Source: a virus. From it: a DNA stretch of 64,000 nucleotides. The stretch covers positions 1 through 64,000 of IMG/VR virus record IMGVR_UViG_3300042486_001390. One strand, written 5' to 3'. The notes below the pieces were generated by a model. It was not told the origin of the DNA, made no database searches, and saw only the letters and a program-made list of their open reading frames with translations. Below are positions 30,217 to 37,705 of the stretch, one piece after another (positions within the stretch are counted from its first letter, which is position 1; every line of letters starts with the position of its first letter). Position numbers and translations under genes: made by a program.

Positions 30217-30987
30217 CTAATTGTCGCAGACTACCCGAAAACCATTATCGTAGTAGCGGTAGTCGCGACGGTCTTCGTAGCAGCGGTAAGCGGAACGGCA
30301 GTAAATCGGATAGTTGTACCAGGAACCACCCCGCAGACAACTATCTTTGCACCACTCCCAAACATTACCATTCATGTCATATAGTCCCCAACCATTGGGC
30401 TTTTTCTGTCCTACGGGATGAGTTGTGTTATTAGAATTTCCGTCATACCAAGCATAATCTCCTAACTGATTGACATCATCACCAAAATAATAGCGAGTGG
30501 TTGTCCCCGCACGACAAGCATATTCCCATTCCGCTTCTGTGGGTAGGCGATAGGTTTTCCCGGTTATTTGACTCAATTTCTGACAAAAGGCTTGAGCATC
30601 GTCCCAACTAACCTTTTCTACGGGATTTTGGGGATTATTTTTGAAGTAAGAAGGATTGGTTTCCATTACCGCTTCATATTGTGCCTGAGTAATGGGATAT
30701 TTTCCAATCTTAAAACTGTTGACTTTAACTTGGTGTTGAGGATTTTCATCATCACTAGCATCGGGATCACTATCAGGAGATCCCATGAGAAACTCACCTG
30801 CTGGTAAGCTTACCATTTCTAATGCGATTTGATTGGGTAGTTTTTCGGTCATCGTGAACTCCTTACTCCTAAATGTTTTGTGTTCTAAACCCGCAAGTTT
30901 AGCTAACTCAACCAGATCATCTGTATCTGCATTAGCAAGACGCAGGTATAGTTCTTCAACTTCTCGAATAAAATCTGCATCACTCAT
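30217..30987 (-). CDS. FGE-sulfatase/CLec-fold protein with DGR-type variable region
   Basis: A 256-residue protein. Residues 1-52 form a helical module (EELYLRLANADTDDLVELAK) of unknown role. Residues 53-256 are a formylglycine-generating-enzyme-like domain: MVSLPAGEFLMGS, PITQAQYEAVM, NPVEKVSWDDAQAFC, YRLPTEAEWEYACRAGT, WGLYDMNGNVWEWC. The C-terminus RGGSWYNYPIYCRSAYR and the following tyrosine-rich run end in GFRVVCDN. The pattern of variable codons at positions where cyanobacterial retroelement templates carry AAC/AAT marks it as a diversity-generating retroelement target. It would be a C-type-lectin-fold ligand binder rather than an enzyme. No reverse transcriptase is in the window. A related protein is encoded at 44205-44732. 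Confidence 0.85.
   Translation of the reverse strand: MSDADFIREVEELYLRLANADTDDLVELAKLAGLEHKTFRSKEFTMTEKLPNQIALEMVSLPAGEFLMGSPDSDPDASDDENPQHQVKVNSFKIGKYPITQAQYEAVMETNPSYFKNNPQNPVEKVSWDDAQAFCQKLSQITGKTYRLPTEAEWEYACRAGTTTRYYFGDDVNQLGDYAWYDGNSNNTTHPVGQKKPNGWGLYDMNGNVWEWCKDSCLRGGSWYNYPIYCRSAYRCYEDRRDYRYYDNGFRVVCDN
30231..30333 (-). other. Candidate DGR variable region 1
   Basis: Within the C-terminus, fixed codons (CGT, TCC, GCT, CGC, CCG) lack adenine, whereas almost every other codon is of the form NNC or NNT (TAC, TAT, ATT, TGC, GAC, GAT, AAC, AAT). This is what adenine-specific mutagenesis of AAC/AAT template codons produces. The fixed GGTTTTCGGGTAGT stretch at its end fits an IMH-like boundary. 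Confidence 0.7.
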
Positions 30988-31048
30988 TTTGTTAGTCCTA
31001 AATAGTTGATGATGATAATCAATAACTGATAACTAAACTATCACTTTA

Positions 31049-31243
31049 TTAACTGTTAACAAACTGTTTATCTAGAAACTGTTTATCTAGATCGGCAAGC
31101 TGTTTATCTAGCTTTGCCCGCTTGTCGAGCAAATACTCATAGACTAATGAACATTCTTCGATATGTCCCGCTTTTCTTAAGTCAATTAGCTGGCACTGGA
31201 CGCAAAATAGCTCATGGTATGCGATTCGCTCTTGGTCGGTCAT
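31049..31243 (-). CDS. Small hypothetical protein
   Basis: A 64-residue charged helical protein with a FCVQCQ cysteine pair near residue 13 and a repeated C-terminal DKQ(L/F)LDKQF pattern encoded by a short tandem DNA repeat. It is driven by operator-promoter type 2 at 31271-31307. Function unknown. Confidence 0.5.
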   Translation of the reverse strand: MTDQERIAYHELFCVQCQLIDLRKAGHIEECSLVYEYLLDKRAKLDKQLADLDKQFLDKQFVNS

Positions 31244-31270
31244 CGTAGTAACCTCTTTGTGTGTTTTGGT

Positions 31271-31307
31271 ATATACCCAATATAACAGGTATATGTTTTC
31301 GTGTCAA
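31271..31307 (-). promoter_or_regulatory. Operator-promoter type 2, copy a
   Basis: TTGACA (31302-31307), 17 bases, TATATT (31279-31284) on the minus strand. The -10 lies inside a palindrome with arms ATATACC/GGTATAT (31271-31294), a likely repressor site. The sequence is essentially identical to 32537-32573. Confidence 0.75.
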
Positions 31308-31504
31308 GGGGTTTTTGTTTTTTTCAACCGATAACGACGACATCTTTCGGCGTTAGTCATTGAATCAGGGTGGGAGGGTTTTCCTGCTGGATTACCAGTA
31401 AAGTGGTAATTGCAGTCTTTACAGCGATAACGCTGCTTTCCTGACACAGAGAACCCTTTTTTAGAGATTCTCTGTGATTGACATTTAGGACATTGCATTG
31501 TCAT
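31304..31504 (-). CDS. Zinc-ribbon protein (InsA-like)
   Basis: A 66-residue protein with CPKC (Cys5, Cys8) and CKDC (Cys28, Cys31) spaced as in the zinc ribbon at the start of IS1 InsA and related transposase-associated DNA binders (QCPKCQSQRISKKGFSVSGK). The C-terminal third is arginine- and lysine-rich. It shares an ATGA overlap with the gene upstream, so it belongs to that phage operon rather than to an insertion element. Likely a small DNA- or RNA-binding regulator. Confidence 0.65.
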   Translation of the reverse strand: MTMQCPKCQSQRISKKGFSVSGKQRYRCKDCNYHFTGNPAGKPSHPDSMTNAERCRRYRLKKTKTP

Positions 31505-31755
31505 TTAATGATAAATGATAGATGAGAATACTGTAACAGTAGATCAATCCATTGATCTTTGGTGTAACTTAACGGCTTCTCGTTAATGGTTGAAGTAGTT
31601 AGTCCTATAGCACTTGCAAGTGCTACTAATTCAGTAGATTTTAGCTTTTTAAGACTTTTTTCTGCTTTAACATATAGTTGTTCGTGTTCGTGAGAACCAA
31701 TAGTGACATTTTTGAATTTTTGAGCAAATTCCTTTAATGTGTTTAACCCGTTCAT
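31501..31755 (-). CDS. Small hypothetical protein
   Basis: An 84-residue helical protein; the C-terminal half (STELVALASAIGLTTSTINE) resembles a SAP- or HeH-like helical hairpin, a weak hint of nucleic-acid binding. First gene of a two-gene operon with the zinc-ribbon gene (four-base overlap), under operator-promoter type 2 copy b. Confidence 0.5.
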   Translation of the reverse strand: MNGLNTLKEFAQKFKNVTIGSHEHEQLYVKAEKSLKKLKSTELVALASAIGLTTSTINEKPLSYTKDQWIDLLLQYSHLSFIIK

Positions 31756-31784
31756 CTGTTTAACTCTTTTGTGTTTGTTTTTCT

Positions 31785-31821
31785 ATATCCCCATTGTAGG
31801 GGATATGTTTTATGTCGTCAA
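31785..31821 (-). promoter_or_regulatory. Operator-promoter type 2, copy b (variant)
   Basis: TTGACG (31816-31821), 17 bases, TACAAT (31793-31798). The -10 is the centre of a perfect palindrome ATATCCCC/GGGGATAT (31785-31806). The geometry equals copies a and c but the arm sequence differs, so specificity may differ. Confidence 0.7.
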
Positions 31822-31840
31822 GGGGTTTGGAAAATATTTT

Positions 31841-32509
31841 TCAAATAACCCCGTAGTCTGACAATGCAAATACTGACTCCATGTCTCCTTTTTTTGCTTT
31901 TGCTTTTGCTTCTTTGACAACTTTCAAATCAGCTAAGTTTCTTTCTCTCATTTTGTCATCCATTTTGCGATAAGCTTTTTCGGCTTCTTTGAAACTTTTA
32001 AAGACCGAAATGCTACCCCATACTTCGGTCTGATAGCAATCTTGGAATAAACCAGATTGTAAATCTTTTTTAATTTTAAAGATAATTCTCTCGAAAATGG
32101 TGTCGGTAACAGCACCTTCAAAACCGACTACATAAAAAGATTTTCCATTAACAGATAAATGTGCTATACAAGCGGCGCGTCCAGTATTGACACAGCCTAA
32201 CGATTCCACTCCTACCACATAACTTAGGTGGCGAGATAACTTGTGTTGTAAAGACTGTTCTTTACTGGTCGTCGCTTGTTTTTTGACAGTCTTAACTTGA
32301 TTGACATTGACTGTGACTTTATATGTCTGTAGTTTTTCCATATATTTTTCTGACCAAGCCTTAGCCGCTTCATAGCTACGGCGGTAAGATACTTTATCAT
32401 CAGGAAAATAACAGAACCACTTATCTTGATCAATTCCCACACCTTTTTTAATTTCAACTTTTTCTGCTGTTGCAACGTAGTGACCAGGTGCTTGTCTGTT
32501 AAATTTCAT
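31841..32509 (-). CDS. Hypothetical protein
   Basis: A 222-residue basic protein. The middle (HLSYVVGVESLGCVNTGRAA and following) is strand-rich, the C-terminal 60 residues are a charged helix. The first 60 residues read like a nucleic-acid-binding beta sheet (YFPDDKVSYRRSYEAAKAW). No family recognised. Expressed from operator-promoter type 2 copy c. Confidence 0.6.
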   Translation of the reverse strand: MKFNRQAPGHYVATAEKVEIKKGVGIDQDKWFCYFPDDKVSYRRSYEAAKAWSEKYMEKLQTYKVTVNVNQVKTVKKQATTSKEQSLQHKLSRHLSYVVGVESLGCVNTGRAACIAHLSVNGKSFYVVGFEGAVTDTIFERIIFKIKKDLQSGLFQDCYQTEVWGSISVFKSFKEAEKAYRKMDDKMRERNLADLKVVKEAKAKAKKGDMESVFALSDYGVI

Positions 32510-32536
32510 CGTAGTAACCTCTTTGTGTGTTTTGGT

Positions 32537-32573
32537 ATATACCCAATATAACAGGTATATGTTTTCGTGTCAA
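32537..32573 (-). promoter_or_regulatory. Operator-promoter type 2, copy c
   Basis: TTGACA (32568-32573), 17 bases, TATATT (32545-32550) with the ATATACC/GGTATAT palindrome at 32537-32560. The leader GTGTGTTTTGG and the 60 bases around it are almost identical to copy a. Confidence 0.75.
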
Positions 32574-32709
32574 GGGGTTTAAGAAATATTTCTTAAACCC
32601 TGATGAGACTAGCTAAGATACATATTCACCAAATTAAAGATAGGTGGGATTAATAGCCTGAGTGGACAAATAACACCGTTATTTGTCCACTCAATAACGT
32701 TACCACTCC

Positions 32710-32952
32710 TCATCCACTCAACATGACAGAACGTACACATTGCAAAGTGAATAATGGTGCAGAATTTACTTGGCTTTTTGCATACAAACACAGGAAGCTG
32801 TCAGCATAACTACCACAAGTGTAGTTAGGATCAGTAGTGATCCAGTTCCAGTGGTGTTCAATACCTGCAACAGCTGCAGGCAGTGTATTGTACTGCCCAA
32901 TTTCTAGAGATTGGTTGGTAGCGTCATTTTGCCATTCTATGTAAAAAGCCAT
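32710..32952 (-). CDS. Small hypothetical protein
   Basis: An 80-residue protein starting MAFYIEWQNDATNQSLEIG and containing GIEHHWNWITTDPNYTCGSY, rich in aromatic residues and likely a small beta-alpha fold. A GAGGACAAAGTT ribosome binding site precedes the ATG; operator-promoter type 1 lies just upstream. Function unknown. Confidence 0.55.
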   Translation of the reverse strand: MAFYIEWQNDATNQSLEIGQYNTLPAAVAGIEHHWNWITTDPNYTCGSYADSFLCLYAKSQVNSAPLFTLQCVRSVMLSG

Positions 32953-32987
32953 AACTTTGTCCTCTTGTGTTTTGTTTGCTTGATTCT

Positions 32988-33030
32988 ATCTTATGATATT
33001 CTCCCATAAATGTCAACTATCTGGGAGAAT
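32988..33030 (-). promoter_or_regulatory. Operator-promoter type 1, copy a
   Basis: TTGACA (33011-33016), 17 bases, TAAGAT (32988-32993). A nine-base inverted repeat ATTCTCCCA/TGGGAGAAT (32998-33006 and 33022-33030) brackets the -35 with a 15-base centre, as expected for a repressor site. Confidence 0.8.
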
Positions 33031-33072
33031 CTTTCTTGAACAAGTGTACTACTGACAACTGATAACTAGAAG

Positions 33073-34005
33073 CTAACTAATCTCTAAGTCGTTAGCGTCA
33101 GCAAAGTCATAGATGTCCATGTACCAGTCTGACCATTCATCAGGGTCAGACAAATTGACTTTATCGACTGACCACCGTGCAGTCTGTAAATATAAGCCTG
33201 CTTTCCACTTATCAGGATATGGTTGCTTTGCTTTCTCAGCATCGGTAGGGGTGAGGATAAACTGGAGAATATTTCCGTTCCATTTACCTTTTTTGATATT
33301 GTAAAAGCAAAACAAGGCATCAATTAAGTCGTCGCACTCTTGCTGGTAATCAGCAAAGTTTTCTGGCAGTTTAAACTTAGATTTTTTAGCCGTCGGTTTT
33401 TTATCTGATTTAGGTTCTGGTTTGTCTTCTAATTGACTGCTTTTTAATTGCTTATTTTCCTGTTCCAGTTGATAAATACGAGCCGTCAAGTGGTTAATAA
33501 TCTCAGATCCTTCTTTATTCTCACGCTGTCTGAAATTGTGCATCTCTTCAAGAGATTGAGTCAATTCAAGATTTTCCCATTTCAGTCTTTGAGCTAAATT
33601 AGTTAATTGCCGATTTTTTTCCCATAATTCCTCATTTGAAATAGAGTCCTTGGTAATTACAGGTTCACCTAACAACCAATCAACGAGAGCAACCTGTCTT
33701 TTTTCAGAGACTGATAACTCGTTATCAGTCTTTAACTCATTTTCTGGAAGGGTGTATTTGCAATGATCTAAATAGTCCCACAAATTATCAAAGCCATCAC
33801 AGTCACCCTGATCATAGTTTTCTAGTTTGTCCCAAAGCTTTTGGGTGTCATAGTAACCAACAAATAGCCCTTGCGTGTGGACCGTAACACAATCACCGTT
33901 ATCAGTGACTGACAATTTTTCTCCGAAACACTCTTGGCTAATTTGATTGAGGGTGCTTTGGAGAAGCCTGATAACTGTATCTCTTTTGTGCCATTCGATA
34001 GACAT
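33073..34005 (-). CDS. Hypothetical coiled-coil protein
   Basis: A 310-residue acidic protein. Residues 1-110 include a strand-rich part (VTDNGDCVTVHTQGLFVGYY); a coiled coil spans about 125-190; a lysine-rich linker follows; residues 215-310 form a separate alpha/beta domain (ADYQQECDDLIDALFCFYNI) with many tryptophans. No family recognised. Its own operator-promoter type 1 (copy b) stands in front. Confidence 0.6.
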   Translation of the reverse strand: MSIEWHKRDTVIRLLQSTLNQISQECFGEKLSVTDNGDCVTVHTQGLFVGYYDTQKLWDKLENYDQGDCDGFDNLWDYLDHCKYTLPENELKTDNELSVSEKRQVALVDWLLGEPVITKDSISNEELWEKNRQLTNLAQRLKWENLELTQSLEEMHNFRQRENKEGSEIINHLTARIYQLEQENKQLKSSQLEDKPEPKSDKKPTAKKSKFKLPENFADYQQECDDLIDALFCFYNIKKGKWNGNILQFILTPTDAEKAKQPYPDKWKAGLYLQTARWSVDKVNLSDPDEWSDWYMDIYDFADANDLEIS

Positions 34006-34041
34006 GACTTAGTACCTTGTGTGTTTTGTTTGCCTAGATTT

Positions 34042-34084
34042 ATCTTACAATATTCTCCCAATAATATCAAGTATGTGGGAGAAT
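34042..34084 (-). promoter_or_regulatory. Operator-promoter type 1, copy b
   Basis: TTGATA (34065-34070), 17 bases, TAAGAT (34042-34047). Arms ATTCTCCCA/TGGGAGAAT at 34052-34060 and 34076-34084 with a 15-base centre. It overlaps the last codon of the upstream gene. Confidence 0.8.
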
Positions 34085-34455
34085 TATTTCTGAGCAGATG
34101 TACTACGTCTTTTTTTGTAGCGTTGGTGTTGATCCTGTTTTCGTTTAGGATCAAGTTCTCGATGTTCTAAACAATACCCAGAATTGTTTCTGGTATTAAG
34201 TGCCGTAAATTTACCCAAAACTAGGCAAGCAACGCAGTATTTGGTTTTAGGGATACTTATCTCTACAGAGAAATTAATCCCTTTTATTTCAGGCTGTTTA
34301 TCACAGATTAAAGCTACTCTTGTTAGGGCTATGCCCGACAAAGAGTAGTCTTGTAGCTTAACAAGATTTAAGTTAGTGTCGATATTGTCAATTTTTTGAA
34401 TAGAAGATTTTAAAATTTTAAAATCTTCTGATTTAAGGGACAAGATTAGAATCAT
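34084..34455 (-). CDS. Hypothetical protein with possible zinc site
   Basis: A 123-residue protein: N-terminal alpha/beta half, then YCVACLVLGKF, a gap, YCLEH and a strongly basic tail (DPKRKQDQHQRYKKRRS). The CxxC...CxxH spacing could bind zinc as in small HNH-like or zinc-finger proteins, but no HNH catalytic pattern is complete. Function unknown. Confidence 0.5.
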   Translation of the reverse strand: MILILSLKSEDFKILKSSIQKIDNIDTNLNLVKLQDYSLSGIALTRVALICDKQPEIKGINFSVEISIPKTKYCVACLVLGKFTALNTRNNSGYCLEHRELDPKRKQDQHQRYKKRRSTSAQK

Positions 34456-34565
34456 GGCAAATACGCTGTCAATAGATTAAATTAAGCAGTTTAGTGACTT
34501 GCTTAGGTCACTGAATTTTAGATAATATAAACAAGCCTTCGGACTTGCTTGGTTCACCTTCTCTA

Positions 34566-34766
34566 TTAAAAATAGATATGGTCTGTCAGTGCATTTAGGG
34601 ACTTTTGTTGTTCCCATGTTAGGGTAATTTCTTTTTTGAGCTTTAACTGCTCAATAGCTGATTCTACTTTTAGAATTTCTATAACAATTTTAGCTTTGGC
34701 ACGATTGCCTTTAGTAATCTTAAGTTGAGCTTCCAATCGAGCCAGTTTAGTTTGCAATGTGTTCAT
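34566..34766 (-). CDS. Small coiled-coil protein, paralogue of the 36909-37370 gene
   Basis: A 66-residue helical protein. Its N-terminus MNTLQTKLARLEAQLKITKG is closely similar to MNNLQSKLARLNAQLAITRG of the larger protein at 36909-37370, so the two are paralogues sharing a coiled-coil head. Expressed from operator-promoter type 1 copy c. Confidence 0.6.
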   Translation of the reverse strand: MNTLQTKLARLEAQLKITKGNRAKAKIVIEILKVESAIEQLKLKKEITLTWEQQKSLNALTDHIYF

Positions 34767-34798
34767 GCCGTCGTTCTGTCTCTTGTTTGCCTAGTCTT

Positions 34799-34841
34799 AT
34801 CTTACAAAATTCTCCCAATAAAGTCAAGTATGTGGGTCAAT
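34799..34841 (-). promoter_or_regulatory. Operator-promoter type 1, copy c (one decayed arm)
   Basis: TTGACT (34822-34827), 17 bases, TAAGAT (34799-34804). The left arm ATTCTCCCA (34809-34817) is intact; the right arm (34833-34841) reads TGGGTCAAT, two changes from the other copies. Confidence 0.7.
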
Positions 34842-35349
34842 CTTTTTTCTGAACGTTTGTACTAAGTATATTTACTTGTTATCATTGTAGATACATTGTA
34901 GATAGGGTGATCTACAACCGAAACCGTTACCCTGTAAAGGTTCTAGACTTTGTTGATAATGTCGATGTCTTATAAAGGAAAAAGATAAAAGAATAAACCA
35001 GACTGGACAATAAAAAGACTGCGAGAGATAACTAAGTTCAGCAGTAGAAAGAAAAAACCAAAGTCAGCAATAAATCTGTTAGTTTGTAGATAGATTGTAG
35101 ATAAGGTTATTTACAATCGAAAGCCTTATAGGGTATAGATTTCAAGGTTTGTTTATCTTGTCGACACTCTATACAGAGAGAGAAAAGATAGGGAGAAATA
35201 AACGAACTGGACAATAAGAGAAGGATAAAAAATCCTGACACAGGGAAATAGAGTAACAATATAAACAAAGTCTAGAACCTATATATATCAATGCTTTTTG
35301 TTGTTGATCACCTTATCTACAATCTATTTACAAACTAACAAACTATAGC

Positions 35350-35379
35350 CCCCCTATGGGTCCATAGGGGGTTTATCTT
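35350..35379 (+). terminator. Strong hairpin, plus-strand terminator-like
   Basis: Arms CCCCCTATGG and CCATAGGGGG with a two-base loop, followed by TTTATCTT. It would stop plus-strand transcription out of the repeat block; no plus gene lies before it. Confidence 0.5.
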
Positions 35380-35425
35380 GAATGTCGGGGTGAAGACCCT
35401 CGCTTTTAGCGATGGGAGTGTCAAA
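35378..35425. mobile_element. Solo IS200/IS605-type end
   Basis: GAAGACCCTCGCTTTTAGCG and the following ATGGGAGTGTCAAA resemble the hairpin-bearing right ends of IS200/IS605 elements in cyanobacteria, where a short stem is followed by GTCAA. No transposase gene is attached, so it is a remnant. Assignment by memory of end structures. Confidence 0.35.
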
Positions 35426-35440
35426 TGGGTTTAGGTATTT

Positions 35441-35641
35441 TTACCGTTTTTTGTCGTTTCTCATAAGCATTCGACCGCCTCGCCATCCCCGTGCTTTTTC
35501 TCGTTCGGTTTCGAGTAGGTTAAATTTAGCTATATCGCGCTCTTTTTCGGCGTGTAATTCTTCGATCACTAGCCGCTTATAGTCAAGCATCGAGTTTTTG
35601 CTGCTAAAGTCAGCGATCATAGTCTTTTGAGTTTTGATCAA
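35441..35641 (-). CDS. Small coiled-coil protein
   Basis: A 66-residue protein, mostly one charged helix (LHAEKERDIAKFNLLETERE) with an arginine- and glycine-rich tail. Forty-seven bases after the regulator-like gene upstream, on the same strand. Function unknown. Confidence 0.45.
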   Translation of the reverse strand: MIKTQKTMIADFSSKNSMLDYKRLVIEELHAEKERDIAKFNLLETEREKARGWRGGRMLMRNDKKR

Positions 35642-35687
35642 CTCCTCTAGTATTTGCTTCTCTTCGCTTAGTTTGACGATTTGGCTC

Positions 35688-36146
35688 TCAAGTTTGCCTT
35701 ACCTCTGTAATTGCCTCGCTCTTGACGCGAAAACCAGCTAATGCGTGAAGGAATAATCGGACTCCTAGCTTAAGCACTTGAGAGGCTAACTCAGGATTAT
35801 CCTTTGGCAACCACTTACAGATTAGGTCTTCTGGGATTAGATAAACCCCTTGCAACCCGCCCTCTGTTTGAATTTGAGCCTGTTTTAGCAATCCTAATCC
35901 TAACCCCATTGTGTTACCCCCTTGTAACCCGCTCCCTGTTTGAATTTGAGGGCGATTTGGAGATTCAGAAGTTACCCCCTTGCTATCTTCTTTAAATAGC
36001 CGGTTTAACCGCATAGTGATAGCGTTGTGGCTTTTCCCGGACATACGAGCATATCCTTTGATTGAGGCAAAGCTTTCACCGGTCTGAGTGTCGATAATTA
36101 ATTCAATACCGTCGTGATCAAAACGTTGTAAAATTAGATCAGCCAT
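35688..36146 (-). CDS. Phage antirepressor-like regulatory protein
   Basis: A 152-residue protein. The N-terminus GIELIIDTQTGESFASIKGY followed by ARMSGKSHNAITMRLNR looks like the DNA-binding head of cyanobacterial phage antirepressor-type proteins. The middle contains two copies of a QIQT(G/E)(S/G)GLQG unit, encoded by a tandem DNA duplication at about 35850-35895 and 35910-35955. The C-terminal part (YLIPEDLICKWLPKDNPELA) is helical. Family assignment is from pattern only. Confidence 0.5.
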   Translation of the reverse strand: MADLILQRFDHDGIELIIDTQTGESFASIKGYARMSGKSHNAITMRLNRLFKEDSKGVTSESPNRPQIQTGSGLQGGNTMGLGLGLLKQAQIQTEGGLQGVYLIPEDLICKWLPKDNPELASQVLKLGVRLFLHALAGFRVKSEAITEVRQT

Positions 36147-36230
36147 GTTAGCCTCTACAGTAGGTTGACTTAGTTAGTCCCTCGCGTCAACGAGGGCATA
36201 TTAATATTGTACTACATTAAATAATCAATT

Positions 36231-36264
36231 ATTCCCCAATATAGAAAATTCTATATTGGGGAAT
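36231..36264. promoter_or_regulatory. Perfect 16-bp-arm palindrome
   Basis: ATTCCCCAATATAGAA and its exact reverse complement are separated by two bases, upstream of the antirepressor-like gene. There is no T-run on either side, so an operator or RNA-processing hairpin is more likely than a terminator. Confidence 0.6.
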
Positions 36265-36284
36265 CTGGACACAGAAAAAACGAA

Positions 36285-36385
36285 AATCAGGGAACCTGCT
36301 AACAAAAACAACAAACTAATAAAACCTATATACATCAATACTTTTCACTGTTAATACACTGCTAACAATCTGTTAACAGTGTATT
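36285..36385 (-). repeat. Dispersed repeat, type B copy
   Basis: Minus-orientation relative of 9480-9600: AACCTATATACATCAATAC, CACTGTTAATACACTG and a TGCTAACAATCTGTTAACA palindrome. No gene. Confidence 0.5.
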
Positions 36386-36391
36386 AACTAA

Positions 36392-36420
36392 AAACCCGTC
36401 AATCAATTGACGGGTTTTGA
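36392..36420 (-). terminator. Bidirectional rho-independent terminator
   Basis: Thirteen-base arms AAAACCCGTCAAT/ATTGACGGGTTTT with a two-base loop, flanked by A and T runs on either strand. It directly follows the stop of the 36421-36741 gene. Confidence 0.85.
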
Positions 36421-36741
36421 TTAATTAAATTTTTTGTACTCTTGTAGTATTAGGTCGGTTGCCTCCTCAATTCGGTTTCCTTTTGATAGTAGTTTAAGAA
36501 TTTTAGCCAAAACTTGTCTGACTCGTTCTTTACCTATTCCTAATTCTGCTGTAGTTGATGCCACTCTAAAGCGATAGTTCCGATGCCGGGAAGTAACAGG
36601 CACTGGGTCAAGATTGTTGTTTTTTGCCCACACCAGATAGATGTAGGCTTGTCTGGAAGTTATCACTTTTGTTTTTCTAGTCTTAATTTTTGAAAACATT
36701 TGGCGGATCGTGCCATCAAGATCAAGTAATAAAGCTTTCAT
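36421..36741 (-). CDS. Small wHTH-like protein with a HAD-type first motif
   Basis: A 106-residue protein. It opens with MKALLLDLDGTIRQ, the DxDGT motif I of HAD phosphatases, but no later HAD motif follows. The rest (RVASTTAELGIGKERVRQVL) looks like a winged-helix or sigma-region-4-like helix-turn-helix. Either a chimera of a HAD start and a DNA-binding domain, or a coincidental motif. A terminator follows. Confidence 0.55.
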   Translation of the reverse strand: MKALLLDLDGTIRQMFSKIKTRKTKVITSRQAYIYLVWAKNNNLDPVPVTSRHRNYRFRVASTTAELGIGKERVRQVLAKILKLLSKGNRIEEATDLILQEYKKFN

Positions 36742-36908
36742 TTTTTCAAATTTTCCCCTACTTAAGCTTCAGGACATCCCTAGTAGGGATTAGATAAAGC
36801 GCACGCGACTACGACTATAGTACATAGTTTCAATTCCTAATAGGAGTTCTTTGTGCAGCTACCTTAAGTAAATCACTTAATTCTTGATAAGTGTTTTGCC
36901 GTGCCACT

Positions 36909-37370
36909 TTAGGCACTGGCACGCTGAGAAAAGCGGTAACATACCTCTTGATAGGAGATGCTTTGGATTTCTCCTTTGACATTTTCAAATACCCAGTAAT
37001 CGCCGTCGCTGTCTTGGTAGATAGCATTTAAATTAATAGGAATTTCAAAAGTTGCTGCCACCTCTCCTTTTTTGCCTTCAAATTTTCGGCTTACAGGCTC
37101 GATAAACTTCTTAGTGAATCCACCGTGCTTAATATCTTTTTCGGGTGAGATTTTCGCTACCCATGCTCTCCAAGCGCGGCGAGGAGTTTCTAGGGTAAGA
37201 GTGCGAGTTTTAGGCAATCTTTTAAAGCTTACGATAGTATTTTTCTCGATTGCTTCGATAGCGGCTTCTACCGCTAAGATTTTTTCAATTAGTTTACGCT
37301 GGTTTCTCCGTCCTCTAGTAATCGCTAGTTGAGCGTTTAGTCGAGCCAGTTTAGATTGTAGGTTATTCAT
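36909..37370 (-). CDS. Hypothetical protein with coiled-coil head
   Basis: A 153-residue protein: coiled coil at 1-42 (shared with the 34566-34766 protein), basic linker, then a beta-rich domain (EVAATFEIPINLNAIYQDSD) with DYWVFENVKGEIQ. Ribosome binding site GAGGACAAATC. An inverted repeat GTGACA/TGTCAC lies at 37441-37462 upstream and may be an operator. Confidence 0.6.
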   Translation of the reverse strand: MNNLQSKLARLNAQLAITRGRRNQRKLIEKILAVEAAIEAIEKNTIVSFKRLPKTRTLTLETPRRAWRAWVAKISPEKDIKHGGFTKKFIEPVSRKFEGKKGEVAATFEIPINLNAIYQDSDGDYWVFENVKGEIQSISYQEVCYRFSQRASA

Positions 37371-37705
37371 TTGATTTGTCCTCTTTGTTTTGCTTACATT
37401 CCTAATATAGATCGATCCTCTTGATGAGTGTTGGCAAAGTGTGACAGTTTATCAAGTGTCACTGTGGATACTTTTGTACTGGACTGATTGAATATCCGAT
37501 TTATTGCCGATTTTCAGTATATTTGGTTGTTATACGTCCATTTTTATTGATTATTACCGTTGAGAATATCACTAAGCATTTTTAACTACTATAGAAGTTC
37601 CTTCCTTTAGATCAACTTAATTTTATCGGTTTATTTTTTGGTTACACGGCACAAAATTTGTTAATTTGGCATAATATTGATTAATCGAGATTACATTTTA
37701 ATTTA
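37371..37705. other. Divergent intergenic region before the terminase genes
   Basis: Holds the GTGACA/TGTCAC palindrome (37441-37462), a TATATT-like -10 for the leftward gene (37404-37409) and a GCATAATATTG-like -10 for the rightward terminase genes near 37670. No reading frame. A cos or pac site could lie here, since such sites are often next to the terminase genes, but nothing specific identifies it. Confidence 0.4.

Larger units (their letters stand above)
34860..35440 (-). repeat. Gene-free stretch with inverted dispersed repeats
   Basis: Two type A copies (34870-34990, 35082-35185) and one type B copy (35255-35345), all in minus orientation, then a hairpin and an IS200/IS605-like end. 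No reading frame is convincing. The same repeats in plus orientation lie at 9.5 and 48.9-49.5 kb. Confidence 0.65.

Noticed and set aside
36830-37027. 65-residue minus frame
   Set aside because: Shifted shadow over the end of the 36909-37370 gene.
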